A stretch of DNA of 43,193 bases from Lachnospiraceae bacterium MD308 (GTDB lineage: Bacteria > Bacillota > Clostridia > Lachnospirales > Lachnospiraceae). Below the pieces are notes generated by a model. That model was not told the DNA's origin. It worked only from the letters and a program-made list of their open reading frames with translations, and ran no database searches. The translations under genes were made by a program, and so were the position numbers. Of this stretch, positions 1 through 8,072 are shown in pieces (positions within the stretch are counted from its first letter, which is position 1; each line of letters starts with the position of its first letter). The stretch lies in assembly GCA_000403475.2 (NCBI GenBank), contig KE159795.1, positions 304,853 through 348,045 on the forward strand, written 5' to 3'.

Positions 1-173
1 GGTTTCTGCAATTCCCGAATGACATTCGCCATCGTAAATGTCTTGCCAGAACCCGTAACCCCTAGTAAAGTCTGGAATTGATTGCCCTCCTTGAAACCTT
101 TGACCAGCTCGGCGATGGCCTGCGGCTGGTCGCCTGTGGGCTTGTAGGGAGCCTTTAAAACAAATTTATTCAT
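1..173 (-). CDS. uvrB: UvrB, N-terminal part (continues past left edge)
   Basis: This is the first 57 codons of excinuclease ABC subunit B, the damage-verifying helicase-like subunit of nucleotide excision repair. The ATG at 173 has a GGAGG site 7 nt upstream. The motif [12 protein letters not shown] is visible, followed by the Walker A box GVTGSGKT and then FTMANVI. The rest of the gene lies outside the window. A second, decayed copy of the same 5' segment lies at 1545-1902, about 95% identical over 150 nt (positions 1-150 against 1655-1804). The left copy has its own ribosome site and an ordinary short N-terminus, so it is probably the working gene. Confidence 0.9.
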   Translation of the reverse strand, partial: MNKFVLKAPYKPTGDQPQAIAELVKGFKEGNQFQTLLGVTGSGKTFTMANVIRELQK

Positions 174-274
174 ACCAATACCTCCGTTTTGTGACTTTTG
201 ATACGATTACTGTCAGTCAACAGCCCATTTTGTAATTCGTAATGAAATTCTCAAATCTGTTACCTAAAATAACA

Positions 275-1375
275 TTATTCTATTTCTGTCGCCTCTTCTA
301 TCCACTGCCGCAGCTTATCTTGTAATAGCTTCTTATCTGGCAAATATAATTTATACTCAGATGCATATATATTAGCATCTGGCGGTAAGGTCAATTTTAC
401 CATGGCTTCCTTGTTTTCTTTACACAGTAAAATACCAACTGTAGGATTTTCGAATTCTGTTTTAACTTCTCTATCGTAATAATTAACATACATTTGCATT
501 TGACCTAAATCTTGATGCGAAAGCGTACCTACTTTTAAATCAATTAATACATAACATCGCAAAAGTCTGTTATATAATACAAGATCTACAAAATAGTTAT
601 CTTCATCAAATGTAAACCTCTTCTGACGTTTCTCAAACAAAAAACCTTTTCCCATCTCCATCAGAAATGCCTGTAATTTGTTAATAATTGCTGTTTCCAA
701 ATCACTTTCTACATATTCGGACTTTTCTTCCATACCTAAAAATTCAAGTACTATTGACTGTTTCAATAAATCTTCTGGTTTTTCTACTATATTCCCTTTC
801 TTCGCTAACTGCAATACCGCTTCCTTATTACGGCTCAAAGCTAACCGCTCATATAAACTGGAGCCATATTGACGTTGTAATGTTCTACAATTCCAACCTT
901 CGCTATATGCTTCTATCTCATAAAAATTTCTTTCATCTATATTTTCTATCCTCATTAAAATGAGATAATGAGTCCATGTTAGTTTAAACGGAAATTCCTC
1001 TTTTCCTAAAATCCGAATCATTGATTCGGATTTTGAATTCTCCAACCTCTCAAAAATTGTTCTGGAAATCCTATCTCCAAATTTCAAATAAAATTTTCTC
1101 ATATTTTCTAAATTATCAACAGAAAACCCTCTTCCATATTTTTTTGTGAGTTTCAGTGACAACTGTTTCAAAACAGATTTCCCATATTTTGCTCTAATAT
1201 TCCCTTGCTACTCATCTTCAACAATTCTTTTTCCTACTAAAAGATTTGTAACTATCTGCAATAAATTTACTTGCTTAAAAGCAGTTGACCGTGCATTTTC
1301 AACAATCTCACTAACTTGTCCATATAAATATTCAACGGCATGTTCTTCCAATTCAATAATACTCTTTTTTTCCAT
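275..1375 (-). pseudogene. YhcG/DUF1016-type PDDEXK nuclease gene interrupted by one amber codon
   Basis: From the ATG at 1375 (AAGGAG site upstream) the frame reads 55 codons, meets TAG at 1208-1210, and then continues open to 275. The full gene would encode about 366 residues, normal for the YhcG/DUF1016 family. The first part (MEKKSIIELEEHAVEYLYG...) is the DUF1016 N-terminal helical domain. The second part carries the PDDEXK core, with FVDLVLYNR and YVLIDLKVG providing the acidic and E/D-x-K-type residues. A 298-residue product could still start at the TTG at 1171, but it would lack the N-terminal domain. Proteins of this family occur near restriction and defence genes. A single substitution separates this allele from an intact one, so recent inactivation, a sequencing error, or suppression are all possible. 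Confidence 0.8.
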
Positions 1376-1544
1376 GTTTCTCCTTCTGCCATTTTACAAA
1401 ATATTTCCATTACGAATTTTCACCTCATAAAGTCACAAATTCTATTTGTTCGCCTGATACCGTCTAATCTGCAATCACTCATTTTGTCCTCAAAATCCGT
1501 ACTTTCCAGTACAAATCAGCACCAAATAACCCCCTTCTTCCGCC

Positions 1545-1902
1545 TTTCTCATAGTAGGACACAAAATACTCCACTGCATTCTCAGGGGAACATCTCTTTG
1601 AATTCTCCGTAGAGCTGCGCCGCAAGTGTTTTGTCGTGGGCGATAACAAGGGTTGGCTTCTGCAATTCCTGAATGACATTCGCCATCGTGAACGTCTTGC
1701 CGGAACCCGTAACCCCTAGTAAAGTCTGGAATTGATTGCCCTCCTTGAAGCCTTTGACCAGCTCGGCGATGGCCTGCGGCTGGTCGCCTGTGGGCTTGTA
1801 GGGGTCTTGTAATTTAAAAGCATGCCCGTCCTTTGGGCTGCTTTTATGAGCAAGTAGCTGACTATTGTCAGCGGATTGCGAATTTCCTCTCTTATCTGGC
1901 AT
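1545..1902 (-). pseudogene. Second, truncated copy of the uvrB 5' end
   Basis: An ATG at 1902 opens a 106-codon frame with an unusual 30-odd residue N-terminal extension, then [12 protein letters not shown] and the Walker A box GVTGSGKT. It stops directly after GEFKEMFP. The normal continuation, ENAVEYFVSYY, follows at once in another frame. The cause is one extra G in the run at 1585-1588 (plus strand). UvrB similarity ends near 1545, so this is a 5' fragment with a frameshift, not a working gene. It and the left-edge copy flank the YhcG-type gene like direct repeats. Confidence 0.85.
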
Positions 1903-2425
1903 ATGAAAACCTCTCTTTCACGGAATTACTATGACTACTATCAGACACAAAATTCGTGTAATTTAGAAATCATTTAGTGTAAATTTCTGTTTTAAGGCTG
2001 GTCTATAGGCGAACTTTTGTAATTACACGAATGAAGGTCACAAATTTGTAGTCATAACTGTTTACAAAGTAGTCTGTTTCGTATTCTATATCATTTAAAT
2101 TTAGAAGCAAATATCTGTTGACTTTCATGGAGTACCGAATATTTCACAATCCTCAAAGTATTCTTTTTCCGGCCAATACAACAATTACACGAATAAAATC
2201 ACTAAAACTGATTTTCCTGACCAGGCGCTACTCTCAAATCCTATTCAATATCCCATAGCAAAGAATAGCATAGAGAAGTCTGTAGGGAAAGCCTGTATAT
2301 CCATTTTTGTTTAGAACATTTGTTCTTTTCCAATTGTACCAAAAGACCTCTATAAATACAAGAGGGAAAATGAAAAACTTTTATCCAAAAAGAAAGAAGC
2401 AGATTCACTGCCCCTCTCTCAAATA
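1903..2425. other. AT-rich intergenic stretch with short repeats, no gene recognised
   Basis: No reading frame here resembles a known protein. The 12-mer AATTACACGAAT occurs at 2021-2032 and 2183-2194, and in inverted form within 1951-1963. The stretch connects the uvrB fragment with integrase scraps, so it is probably mobile-element debris. Confidence 0.4.
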
Positions 2426-2720
2426 TCATTCATCAATGTCATCCATCTCTTCAACAACTGAATACTTTCCGTTAATCTCACTCCTCCTAACCCCCATCAG
2501 CACTGCAAACACAAGCTGCATATGAACCTTAAACTCCTTTGAAGCCTCCACGCATAATGCATAGGTGTATTCATAATTGTCTTCGCCAGCATAGGAATTG
2601 AAATGTATTCATCCGCCAACTTTTTATACAGCTTATGCACAAGTGATTTCCATTCTCATTACATACTCCAGTCAGTATTCAAGAAACTCCCCCATCTTAA
2701 TATTAAAACAAACTACATAT
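2426..2720 (-). pseudogene. Remnant of a tyrosine site-specific integrase
   Basis: Reading the minus strand, 2645-2720 encodes KMGEFLEY followed by a stop and LEYVMRMEI, which resembles the start of the core-binding domain of Lachnospiraceae phage or transposon integrases. Further on, 2426-2560 encodes EYTYALCVEASKEFKVHMQ and then VFAVLMGVRRSEING, the segment around the first catalytic Arg (MGxRxSE). Between and after these pieces there are frame changes and stops, and the C-terminal His-x-x-Arg and Tyr boxes are absent. It is a decayed fragment that cannot recombine DNA. It suggests an older integration event between uvrB and the zinc-ribbon gene. Confidence 0.55.
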
Positions 2721-2928
2721 GCTCCTGTATGAAGCTGGCCAATCACATGATTTCTGGCTTTAATATTCAAAATCGTAATACCAGAACACATCCTTTACAA
2801 ATCGTTTCGTCAATCCCATCACCTTATTCCAATATTTCTACTATGTCTGCCTCTTTTACCTCCGAGATCTTCTCCGCAACAACTTGGTCGTTCCCGCCTG
2901 CGAAAAACAAATCATCAGTGCTCCCATA

Positions 2929-3300
2929 TTAAAATCTCCTTCCGCATTTTGGGCAGAACTCAAATTCTTCCTGCGTCTCAAATCCACAGTTCCCACACCT
3001 TTTGAATCTGCTTTTGTATTCTGACTGCACCTGTATCAAGTGTTCCGGCAGGATTTCTATATTTTCTCCCCTCGCGATCTGCTTCCCAATCTCCGGTGCA
3101 AGAGAATAAACCGTATTGCAACATGTACTCTGTACATAGTACTGTCTGTTCCATTTCAAACAAGGGATAAAGAATAACGACAAACACATGTAAGTCATGT
3201 ACACCTGATATCTTCCATAAGAACCGCAATGCCCGCAAACCACCATCTGGTTATAGTCAAAATTCTTTCTTCCCTGCGTAACTCCCATGATAAAAAACAT
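2929..3300 (-). CDS. Zinc-ribbon domain protein
   Basis: A 123-residue protein of the zinc-ribbon family common in Firmicutes. The start is set at the ATG at 3300 (MFFIMGVTQGRKNFDY), because a GGGGG run lies about 9 nt upstream and family members begin MFFI.G. An ATG 21 nt further upstream is possible. There is a CGHCG pair near residue 22 and a C-terminal C-x2-C...C-x2-C ribbon (RCGNCGF ... FCPKCGRRF). A hydrophobic middle (MTYMCLSLFFIPCLKW) could touch the membrane. The stop is TAA. Its function is unknown; such proteins are usually monocistronic, as here. Confidence 0.75.
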   Translation of the reverse strand: MFFIMGVTQGRKNFDYNQMVVCGHCGSYGRYQVYMTYMCLSLFFIPCLKWNRQYYVQSTCCNTVYSLAPEIGKQIARGENIEILPEHLIQVQSEYKSRFKRCGNCGFETQEEFEFCPKCGRRF

Positions 3301-3422
3301 CGGAATGAATCCCCCTTTCATTTATAGTTTTTATTATAGGATCTTTCCTTCAAAACGCAACAGCATTACCATTGTATATATGGCATCATGTACTCCTTTC
3401 CTAAATGCTTTTACACAATTTT

Positions 3423-4175
3423 TTACATTCCCAGAAGGAATCCGTTTCCGAACGGATCATCCGGGTCTATAAGCCAACAGTTATATCCATCAATATATGC
3501 GCCGCCAGTAATGACCGGAATGATAGCGTCGAAGTTACCGACTTTGGTCGTACGGTCGATTCTGCAAGTAAATCTACATCCCAAAATACTATCTAGTTTC
3601 ATACCGAACTGATCCGCATCCACCAGTGCACAAAAGCTGCCGCTGAACTCCAGGTCGTATTGAATAGTACCGTAACCCTCAACTACTGTGGAAAGCTCCT
3701 CTCGATATGAGAAAGTAGGAACATTCTCAAGGTCTGTCGATACTGCTTTGCCGTTCCGGATATTAACATTAATTGAAATCATTCCGGCAGGCACATCGAA
3801 ACAAACATGTGTTACAGGTTCAGTCCTCTCAACAAGTCCTGCCTCAACGACAGCAACGGCAGTTGCGATAGCACCATGACCGCACATATTAACTACTCCG
3901 CCACTCTCCAGAAAGAGGACGCCAAAATCGGCCGCGTCGTGGACTGGCTCAACAAGCGCCACACAGAGCATATCCTTGTGGCCGCGCGGTTCGAAACACA
4001 GTGAAGTTCTGATATAATCGCAGTGTTCCATGATGAACTGTTTCTTCTCCATCATCGTCGTGCCTTCAACCATTGGAATTCCACTCAAAATAATCCTTGC
4101 AGGCTCGCCTTCCGTATGGGCATCCAAAACCCTGAACTCTTCGTATTGATTGTGAAACTTAGGCGTCAAATCCAT
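3423..4175 (-). CDS. Proline racemase family protein with internal deletion, probably inactive
   Basis: A 250-residue member of the proline racemase / hydroxyproline epimerase / trans-3-hydroxyproline dehydratase family, normally about 335 residues. The N-terminal half is typical (DAHTEGEPARI) and has the first catalytic cysteine at residue 98 in NMCGHGAIA. After GMKLD (about residue 195, base 3593) the sequence jumps straight to SILGCRFTCRI, and the normal C-terminus follows (VITGGAYIDGYN, IDPDDPFGNGF). Missing is the stretch that should hold the second catalytic residue in DRSPCGTG. The frame is preserved across the junction. AAGGAGG lies 6-7 nt before the ATG at 4175. Without the second Cys/Thr, two-base racemisation should be impossible, so it is probably a relic or at best a binding protein. 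Confidence 0.8.
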   Translation of the reverse strand: MDLTPKFHNQYEEFRVLDAHTEGEPARIILSGIPMVEGTTMMEKKQFIMEHCDYIRTSLCFEPRGHKDMLCVALVEPVHDAADFGVLFLESGGVVNMCGHGAIATAVAVVEAGLVERTEPVTHVCFDVPAGMISINVNIRNGKAVSTDLENVPTFSYREELSTVVEGYGTIQYDLEFSGSFCALVDADQFGMKLDSILGCRFTCRIDRTTKVGNFDAIIPVITGGAYIDGYNCWLIDPDDPFGNGFLLGM

Positions 4176-4379
4176 TGAATTTCCTCCTTGTATTTGCAGA
4201 CATTCCTCTTACCTGAAACAAAATGCTATTTCATTATAGCAAAAATTGGCAATAAATCAATCATCGCCATAAACGACGCAAGCCGCAAAAGCCGAAATGG
4301 ACGGAGATTTTCGGAAAAATGTCCCTGTCACACCATGCGTTGATTGCCGCATATCGCATGACTGCTCTGCAGAAGGTTT

Positions 4380-5741
4380 TTAAATGACAATGTCAAAATG
4401 TGTATTCGATATCATTCTTTTTTTCTCTTTCAAAACAAGCAATATGGAAAGAACTGTTGCAAGAATATCACTGATTGGCTGTGCAGAGAAAATACCATTG
4501 ATTTCAAAAAGAATCGGCAGTATATAAATAAACGGCACTAAAAAAACAATCTGACGCAAAACCGTTATGATAATAGACGGTGCTGGACGGTTAATTGACT
4601 GAAAAAATGTGGTAGCTAACATTACAAATCCCAAAACAGGTGTAATGCAGAAATTTATACGCAAACCGGAAATTCCGATTCGGAACATTTCTTCTGTCCC
4701 GCCAAAAGCTGCAAGGATTTGTCTTGGAAAGATAAGAACAATAATCCAGATAAAACAGGTAATGGACACAGAAAATACGGCAGCCTGGCAAAGCGTCGAT
4801 ATGACCCTCCTGTAATTTCCAGAGCCATAATTGTTCCCGATAATCGGCTGGATGCCTTGGCTGATACCGCTTGCAGGCATAATTACAAACGTCATAATGC
4901 TTGATATGACAGCATATACGCTGATTGCAATATCACCGCCGTATTTTCCTAATTGACTGTTATAAACAAGGCTGATAAATCCCATAGCCATCTGCGCTGC
5001 CCAAAAAGCAAAACCGCAGGAAATAATCTGCAAGCATAATTCTTTATTCAAATGAAAAATATCCTTTGAGATTTCAACCTGTGTTCGGTTTCCAAATACG
5101 AAATACGCTCCGAAAAGAGCTGAAAAAATCTGTCCGATTACAGTAGCGCTTGCAGCTCCTATCACACCCCAATCAAAAATGATGATGAAAACAGCGTCCA
5201 AAATAATATTTGTGACTGCCACAATGCCCGTTACGCACATTCCCAAAACCGGTTTTCCCGACACACGGACAAAATCGCAAAATAACTGCGATAGTCCTTG
5301 AAAAATACACCCTAAAGCCACAATCCGATAATATAAAATTGCATATGGATATGCGGTTTCCGTAACTCCGAAAACCTTTAAAATCGGATTAGAAAATATG
5401 AGCAGCAAAGCACTTAGTACGATTTCAAACACACAAACAAGCACCATAGCATTACCAAAAGACTGATTCATTTTTTCCGGTTCGTTCTGACCGGAGAATA
5501 AACTGAAAAAGGTAGAACCCCCCGCACTGCACATCAAAGCAAAAGCCATCATCATATAAGATAAGGGAAAACAGACTGATAAACCCGCTAATGCAGAAGT
5601 TCCGTTAAAATTGCCAACAAACATTCTATCCACGATATTATAAATAGCAGTTATCAATAGTGAGATAGCTGCTGGTATGGAAAATTTTAAAATCATGGGA
5701 AATAGTTTCCCGTTTAAGTAATCCACTTTTGTTTCATTCAT
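4380..5741 (-). CDS. MATE family multidrug efflux pump
   Basis: A 453-residue protein with about 12 hydrophobic segments and the MATE pattern: PAAISLLITAIYNIVDRMFVGN in the first helix pair, then FCDFVRVSGKPVLGM in the middle loop. It resembles the MepA/DinF branch, Na+ or H+ antiporters exporting cationic drugs. The ATG at 5741 has GGAGG 7 nt upstream. It lies 78 bp downstream of a MarR-type gene on the same strand. A TTAG-N4-CTAA palindrome in the gap matches one in front of that regulator, so the pump is probably repressed by it and released by its substrates. The C-terminus ends with a charged tail (KEKKRMISN). Confidence 0.9.
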   Translation of the reverse strand: MNETKVDYLNGKLFPMILKFSIPAAISLLITAIYNIVDRMFVGNFNGTSALAGLSVCFPLSYMMMAFALMCSAGGSTFFSLFSGQNEPEKMNQSFGNAMVLVCVFEIVLSALLLIFSNPILKVFGVTETAYPYAILYYRIVALGCIFQGLSQLFCDFVRVSGKPVLGMCVTGIVAVTNIILDAVFIIIFDWGVIGAASATVIGQIFSALFGAYFVFGNRTQVEISKDIFHLNKELCLQIISCGFAFWAAQMAMGFISLVYNSQLGKYGGDIAISVYAVISSIMTFVIMPASGISQGIQPIIGNNYGSGNYRRVISTLCQAAVFSVSITCFIWIIVLIFPRQILAAFGGTEEMFRIGISGLRINFCITPVLGFVMLATTFFQSINRPAPSIIITVLRQIVFLVPFIYILPILFEINGIFSAQPISDILATVLSILLVLKEKKRMISNTHFDIVI

Positions 5742-5757
5742 AGTGATACCTCCATTT

Positions 5758-5771
5758 GTTAGTTTCCTAAG
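5758..5771. promoter_or_regulatory. Putative MarR operator before the MATE gene
   Basis: GTTAGTTTCCTAAG contains TTAG-N4-CTAA and lies 17 nt before the MATE start. The same half-sites occur at 6261-6274. A weak promoter (TTGATA at 5800-5805 read on the minus strand, 17 nt spacing, TAAAAC) lies just upstream, so a bound repressor would block the start of transcription. Confidence 0.55.
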
Positions 5772-5819
5772 TTTATGTTTTAAAATGTAGCTGCCGATTT
5801 ATCAACAGCTTTTACATTT

Positions 5820-6242
5820 TCACGAAATGTTATCAAGCATTTTTTCAATTACTTTGAAAAAAATATCCAGCTCATTTTGCGGAATATCTTTCGTTAGCTC
5901 GTCTTCCAGTGCGGTAATATCAGCGATAACCATATCCTTATACTGCAATGCTTTATCACTGACAACGATTCGTTTCATTCTTGCGTCATTAGCCATAGTT
6001 TCCCGATAGATCAAGCCGTTTTTCTCCATCTTTTTCAGCAGTTCGGTTGCTGTTGGCGGGCGCAGGCTATATTCTTCTTCTATATCTTTTTGAAAAACAT
6101 CGTTGCTTTGAGCTAAAATAAAATGCAGCACTCGTCCTTGAGAACCACTAAAAGATTCCTTGCTTGAGAAAGCATCAATTTTTCTGCGTAATTTATTTGA
6201 CAGCTTGCTGACATAACGTGCTGCGTGTTTATCGTGTTCCAT
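5820..6242 (-). CDS. MarR family transcriptional regulator
   Basis: A winged-helix MarR protein of 140 residues when started at the ATG at 6242, which has GGAGGGGAG just upstream. The ATG at 6257 overlaps the ribosome site and is less likely. The DNA-binding segment is YSLRPPTATELLKKMEKNGLI, followed by the wing region with R-x-x-x-x-D-A-R (METAND.ARMKRIVV). Terminal helices for dimerisation are at both ends. It is the first gene of a two-gene unit with the MATE pump. Matching palindromes precede both genes, which supports autorepression and control of the pump. Confidence 0.88.
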   Translation of the reverse strand: MEHDKHAARYVSKLSNKLRRKIDAFSSKESFSGSQGRVLHFILAQSNDVFQKDIEEEYSLRPPTATELLKKMEKNGLIYRETMANDARMKRIVVSDKALQYKDMVIADITALEDELTKDIPQNELDIFFKVIEKMLDNIS

Positions 6243-6260
6243 ATCTCTCCCCTCCAATTA

Positions 6261-6301
6261 CTTAGCAACCTAAGCATAATAAATATCCTGGTAAATGTCA
6301 A
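6261..6301 (-). promoter_or_regulatory. Promoter and operator of the MarR-MATE unit
   Basis: On the minus strand TTGACA (6296-6301) is followed after 17 nt by TATGCT (6273-6278). The perfect palindrome CTTAG-CAAC-CTAAG (6261-6274) overlaps the end of the -10 box and lies directly before the ribosome site. This is the usual placement for MarR autorepression. Confidence 0.65.
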
Positions 6302-6699
6302 GCCTGTAAAATGAATAAGTATATTACTTTTACGGCATAATCAGAAGATACCATAGCATGTTCCCGCATATGCCCGGCAGCTACAGCCTGTCCTACAACT
6401 CTTAATGCCGTTTGGGTAACAATGTCCTGGCTGCTTTTGGCTAATTGGTGTATCTTAAATCCGGCTTTTCTTACATCATGCATACGGGCGTTTCCCTTTT
6501 GCCAACTTTCATTAACGGCATATCCCTCTTTGATAATAGGATTTTTCTTATCCTTATACTCGATAGTCGTTAATATATGTGTTGCTAATATAAGAGCATA
6601 CTTGCATAGTTTCACTTGAGACGATTTTTCATATTCTTCATCTAATATTTTACGAAGCTCAATATCATCTAAAATTTTAATTTTCGTTTTAGTTGCCAT
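6298..6699 (-). CDS. Putative Imm5-like immunity protein
   Basis: A 133-residue helical protein. The first third resembles a family annotated as 'putative immunity protein' with an Imm5-like domain (VKLCKYALILATHIL). A conserved C-terminal half follows (RMHDVRKAGFKIHQLAK, then ALRVVGQAVAAGHMREHAM). No toxin gene is adjacent. AAAGGAAAGG precedes the ATG at 6699. It ends within the promoter region of the MarR gene. Many copies of this family sit in mobile elements without a polymorphic toxin, so a true immunity role is uncertain. Confidence 0.55.
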   Translation of the reverse strand: MATKTKIKILDDIELRKILDEEYEKSSQVKLCKYALILATHILTTIEYKDKKNPIIKEGYAVNESWQKGNARMHDVRKAGFKIHQLAKSSQDIVTQTALRVVGQAVAAGHMREHAMVSSDYAVKVIYLFILQA

Positions 6700-6933
6700 G
6701 TAGTCCTTTCCTTTAAATTGAGATTATTGCTGCCCCTTGCTATTCCGTGTGTGTGATAACCCACTTCTTTTTTGTGCATTAAAAAGTCTGTTTCCCAAAC
6801 TCATAATTTTCACCTTCTGCGTTTTGATTTAATAAATCATGAATGAAACCAGATAAGGAGAAACTCAAAAATTATATTTAGGACAGCAGACACGACAAGA
6901 TGGAGTGAATATCTTATTTGGAGGAATTACAAA

Positions 6934-7308
6934 ATGGCAAAATCATTATTTGAGGAACTGGGTGGCAAATACGAGCGGCATGGCGATTATTTAATACCGT
7001 GTTTGTCTGTACCCGCCGAAGAAGAACAGCCCATAGGCATATGGGGACAGCGGCATATGAACTATCTGAAGCAGTACCATAAGGTTACATACACTAATCT
7101 TCTTACAAGCGGCATGCTCAACGCCTATCTTGTTGATGTAGACAGGCAGGCACAGGAACGCTCCCACAGGCTCATAGAGGGCATGAAACAGACACAAGAC
7201 ATAACAGAACAGCTAAAGGCTGAAAATGCCTTAGAATGGACAGGAAAAATGAATAACATAAGAGTTTGTGCGAGGGATATTGTATATGATGAAATCATTT
7301 ACGCATAG
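6934..7308 (+). CDS. tnpV: TnpV, transposon-encoded protein
   Basis: A 124-residue protein of the TnpV family, found in Tn4451-like and other clostridial transposons. Typical segments are LTGGKYERHGDYLIPCL-like (here LGGKYERHGDYLIPCL), PIGIWGQRHMNYLKQYHK and a basic/acidic helix containing QAQER. Its function is unknown; it is carried with recombination genes but is not needed for catalysis. GGAGG lies 8 nt before the ATG. A strong terminator follows at 7317. It is one of several signs that 4.3-19 kb is a transposon-derived mosaic. Confidence 0.8.
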   Translation: MAKSLFEELGGKYERHGDYLIPCLSVPAEEEQPIGIWGQRHMNYLKQYHKVTYTNLLTSGMLNAYLVDVDRQAQERSHRLIEGMKQTQDITEQLKAENALEWTGKMNNIRVCARDIVYDEIIYA

Positions 7309-7316
7309 ACAGCAAG

Positions 7317-7351
7317 GCGACAGAGGGGAAAAGCTCTGTCGCTTTTATTTT
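7317..7351 (+). terminator. Rho-independent terminator of tnpV
   Basis: Perfect 9-bp stem GCGACAGAG / CTCTGTCGC with an 8-nt loop, followed by TTTTATTTT. Confidence 0.9.
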
Positions 7352-7465
7352 CGGGAAGCATCTGATTTAATAGTGATTTTTTTCTGAATATATTGACATG
7401 GCAGTAATGAGTTACTATGCTATTCGGCAAGAACTTGTTCCTACTAAATACGGTGGCAAAAATAG

Positions 7466-7947
7466 ATGAAAATGGACAAACTTTTTGAAGAATACGACTG
7501 TGATACCGAACACAGAGTACAAGCGATATTTTCAAGTATCTTTATACTACAAAATCGTATGCAGACAGCGGGTGAAAAACTTCAAACGGAAATATCCCTG
7601 AAGCAATGGTTATTACTTGTAATGACAACTTGCTGTCCAGAGCCACGAACATGAACAAATATCAGAAACCTTATGGGCTGTTCCAGACAGAATATAAAAA
7701 AATTAGCTTTAACTCTTGAAAAGAAAGGATTTGTCCGTTTGCTATTAGGGGAAATAATTCTGTCCGTATTGAGCTAACTGGATAAAGCAGGTCAATATGC
7801 CGAAGAAATAGGAGAACGCCATTCACAGTTTTTGAAGTTGCTATTTACAGATTTCAACGAGGACGAAATAGATTTGCCTATTTTCTTTATGTTAAATTAT
7901 TTGCTGGCATAGAGCGGGTAGAAAAATATGCGGTGAAATTAGGCTAA
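7466..7947 (+). pseudogene. Decayed MarR family regulator
   Basis: The frame opens with KMDKLFEEYDCDTEHRVQ and QNRMQTAGEKL, the dimerisation helices of a MarR protein, and runs to a stop at 7652-7654. In the same frame past that stop come LMGCSRQNIKKLALTLEKKG (recognition helix), a wing remnant, a stop near 7782, then KAGQYAEEIGERHSQFLKLL and LFTDFNEDEID. Further stops break the end, around LLA and the residues that normally form the last helix. At least three nonsense changes and a frame disturbance are visible. In intact relatives this gene would sit upstream of the ABC transporter and probably regulate it. Confidence 0.7.
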
Positions 7948-8072
7948 TGAACATTGGGAATGGGTAAACGTTTTTCATCATCACGCATAATTTGATTGCC
8001 GCAAACCGATTTAAGGATTATTTAATAACTTCTATGCTACAATCGAATCACAAAGCGAAAGGAGCAGCGGAA

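Noticed and set aside
1146-1612. Plus-strand frames opposite the nuclease and uvrB fragment
   Set aside because: They are antisense shadows of the minus-strand genes with no start signals.
2603-2932. 109-codon plus-strand frame
   Set aside because: It lies opposite integrase remnants, has no ribosome site and resembles no protein.
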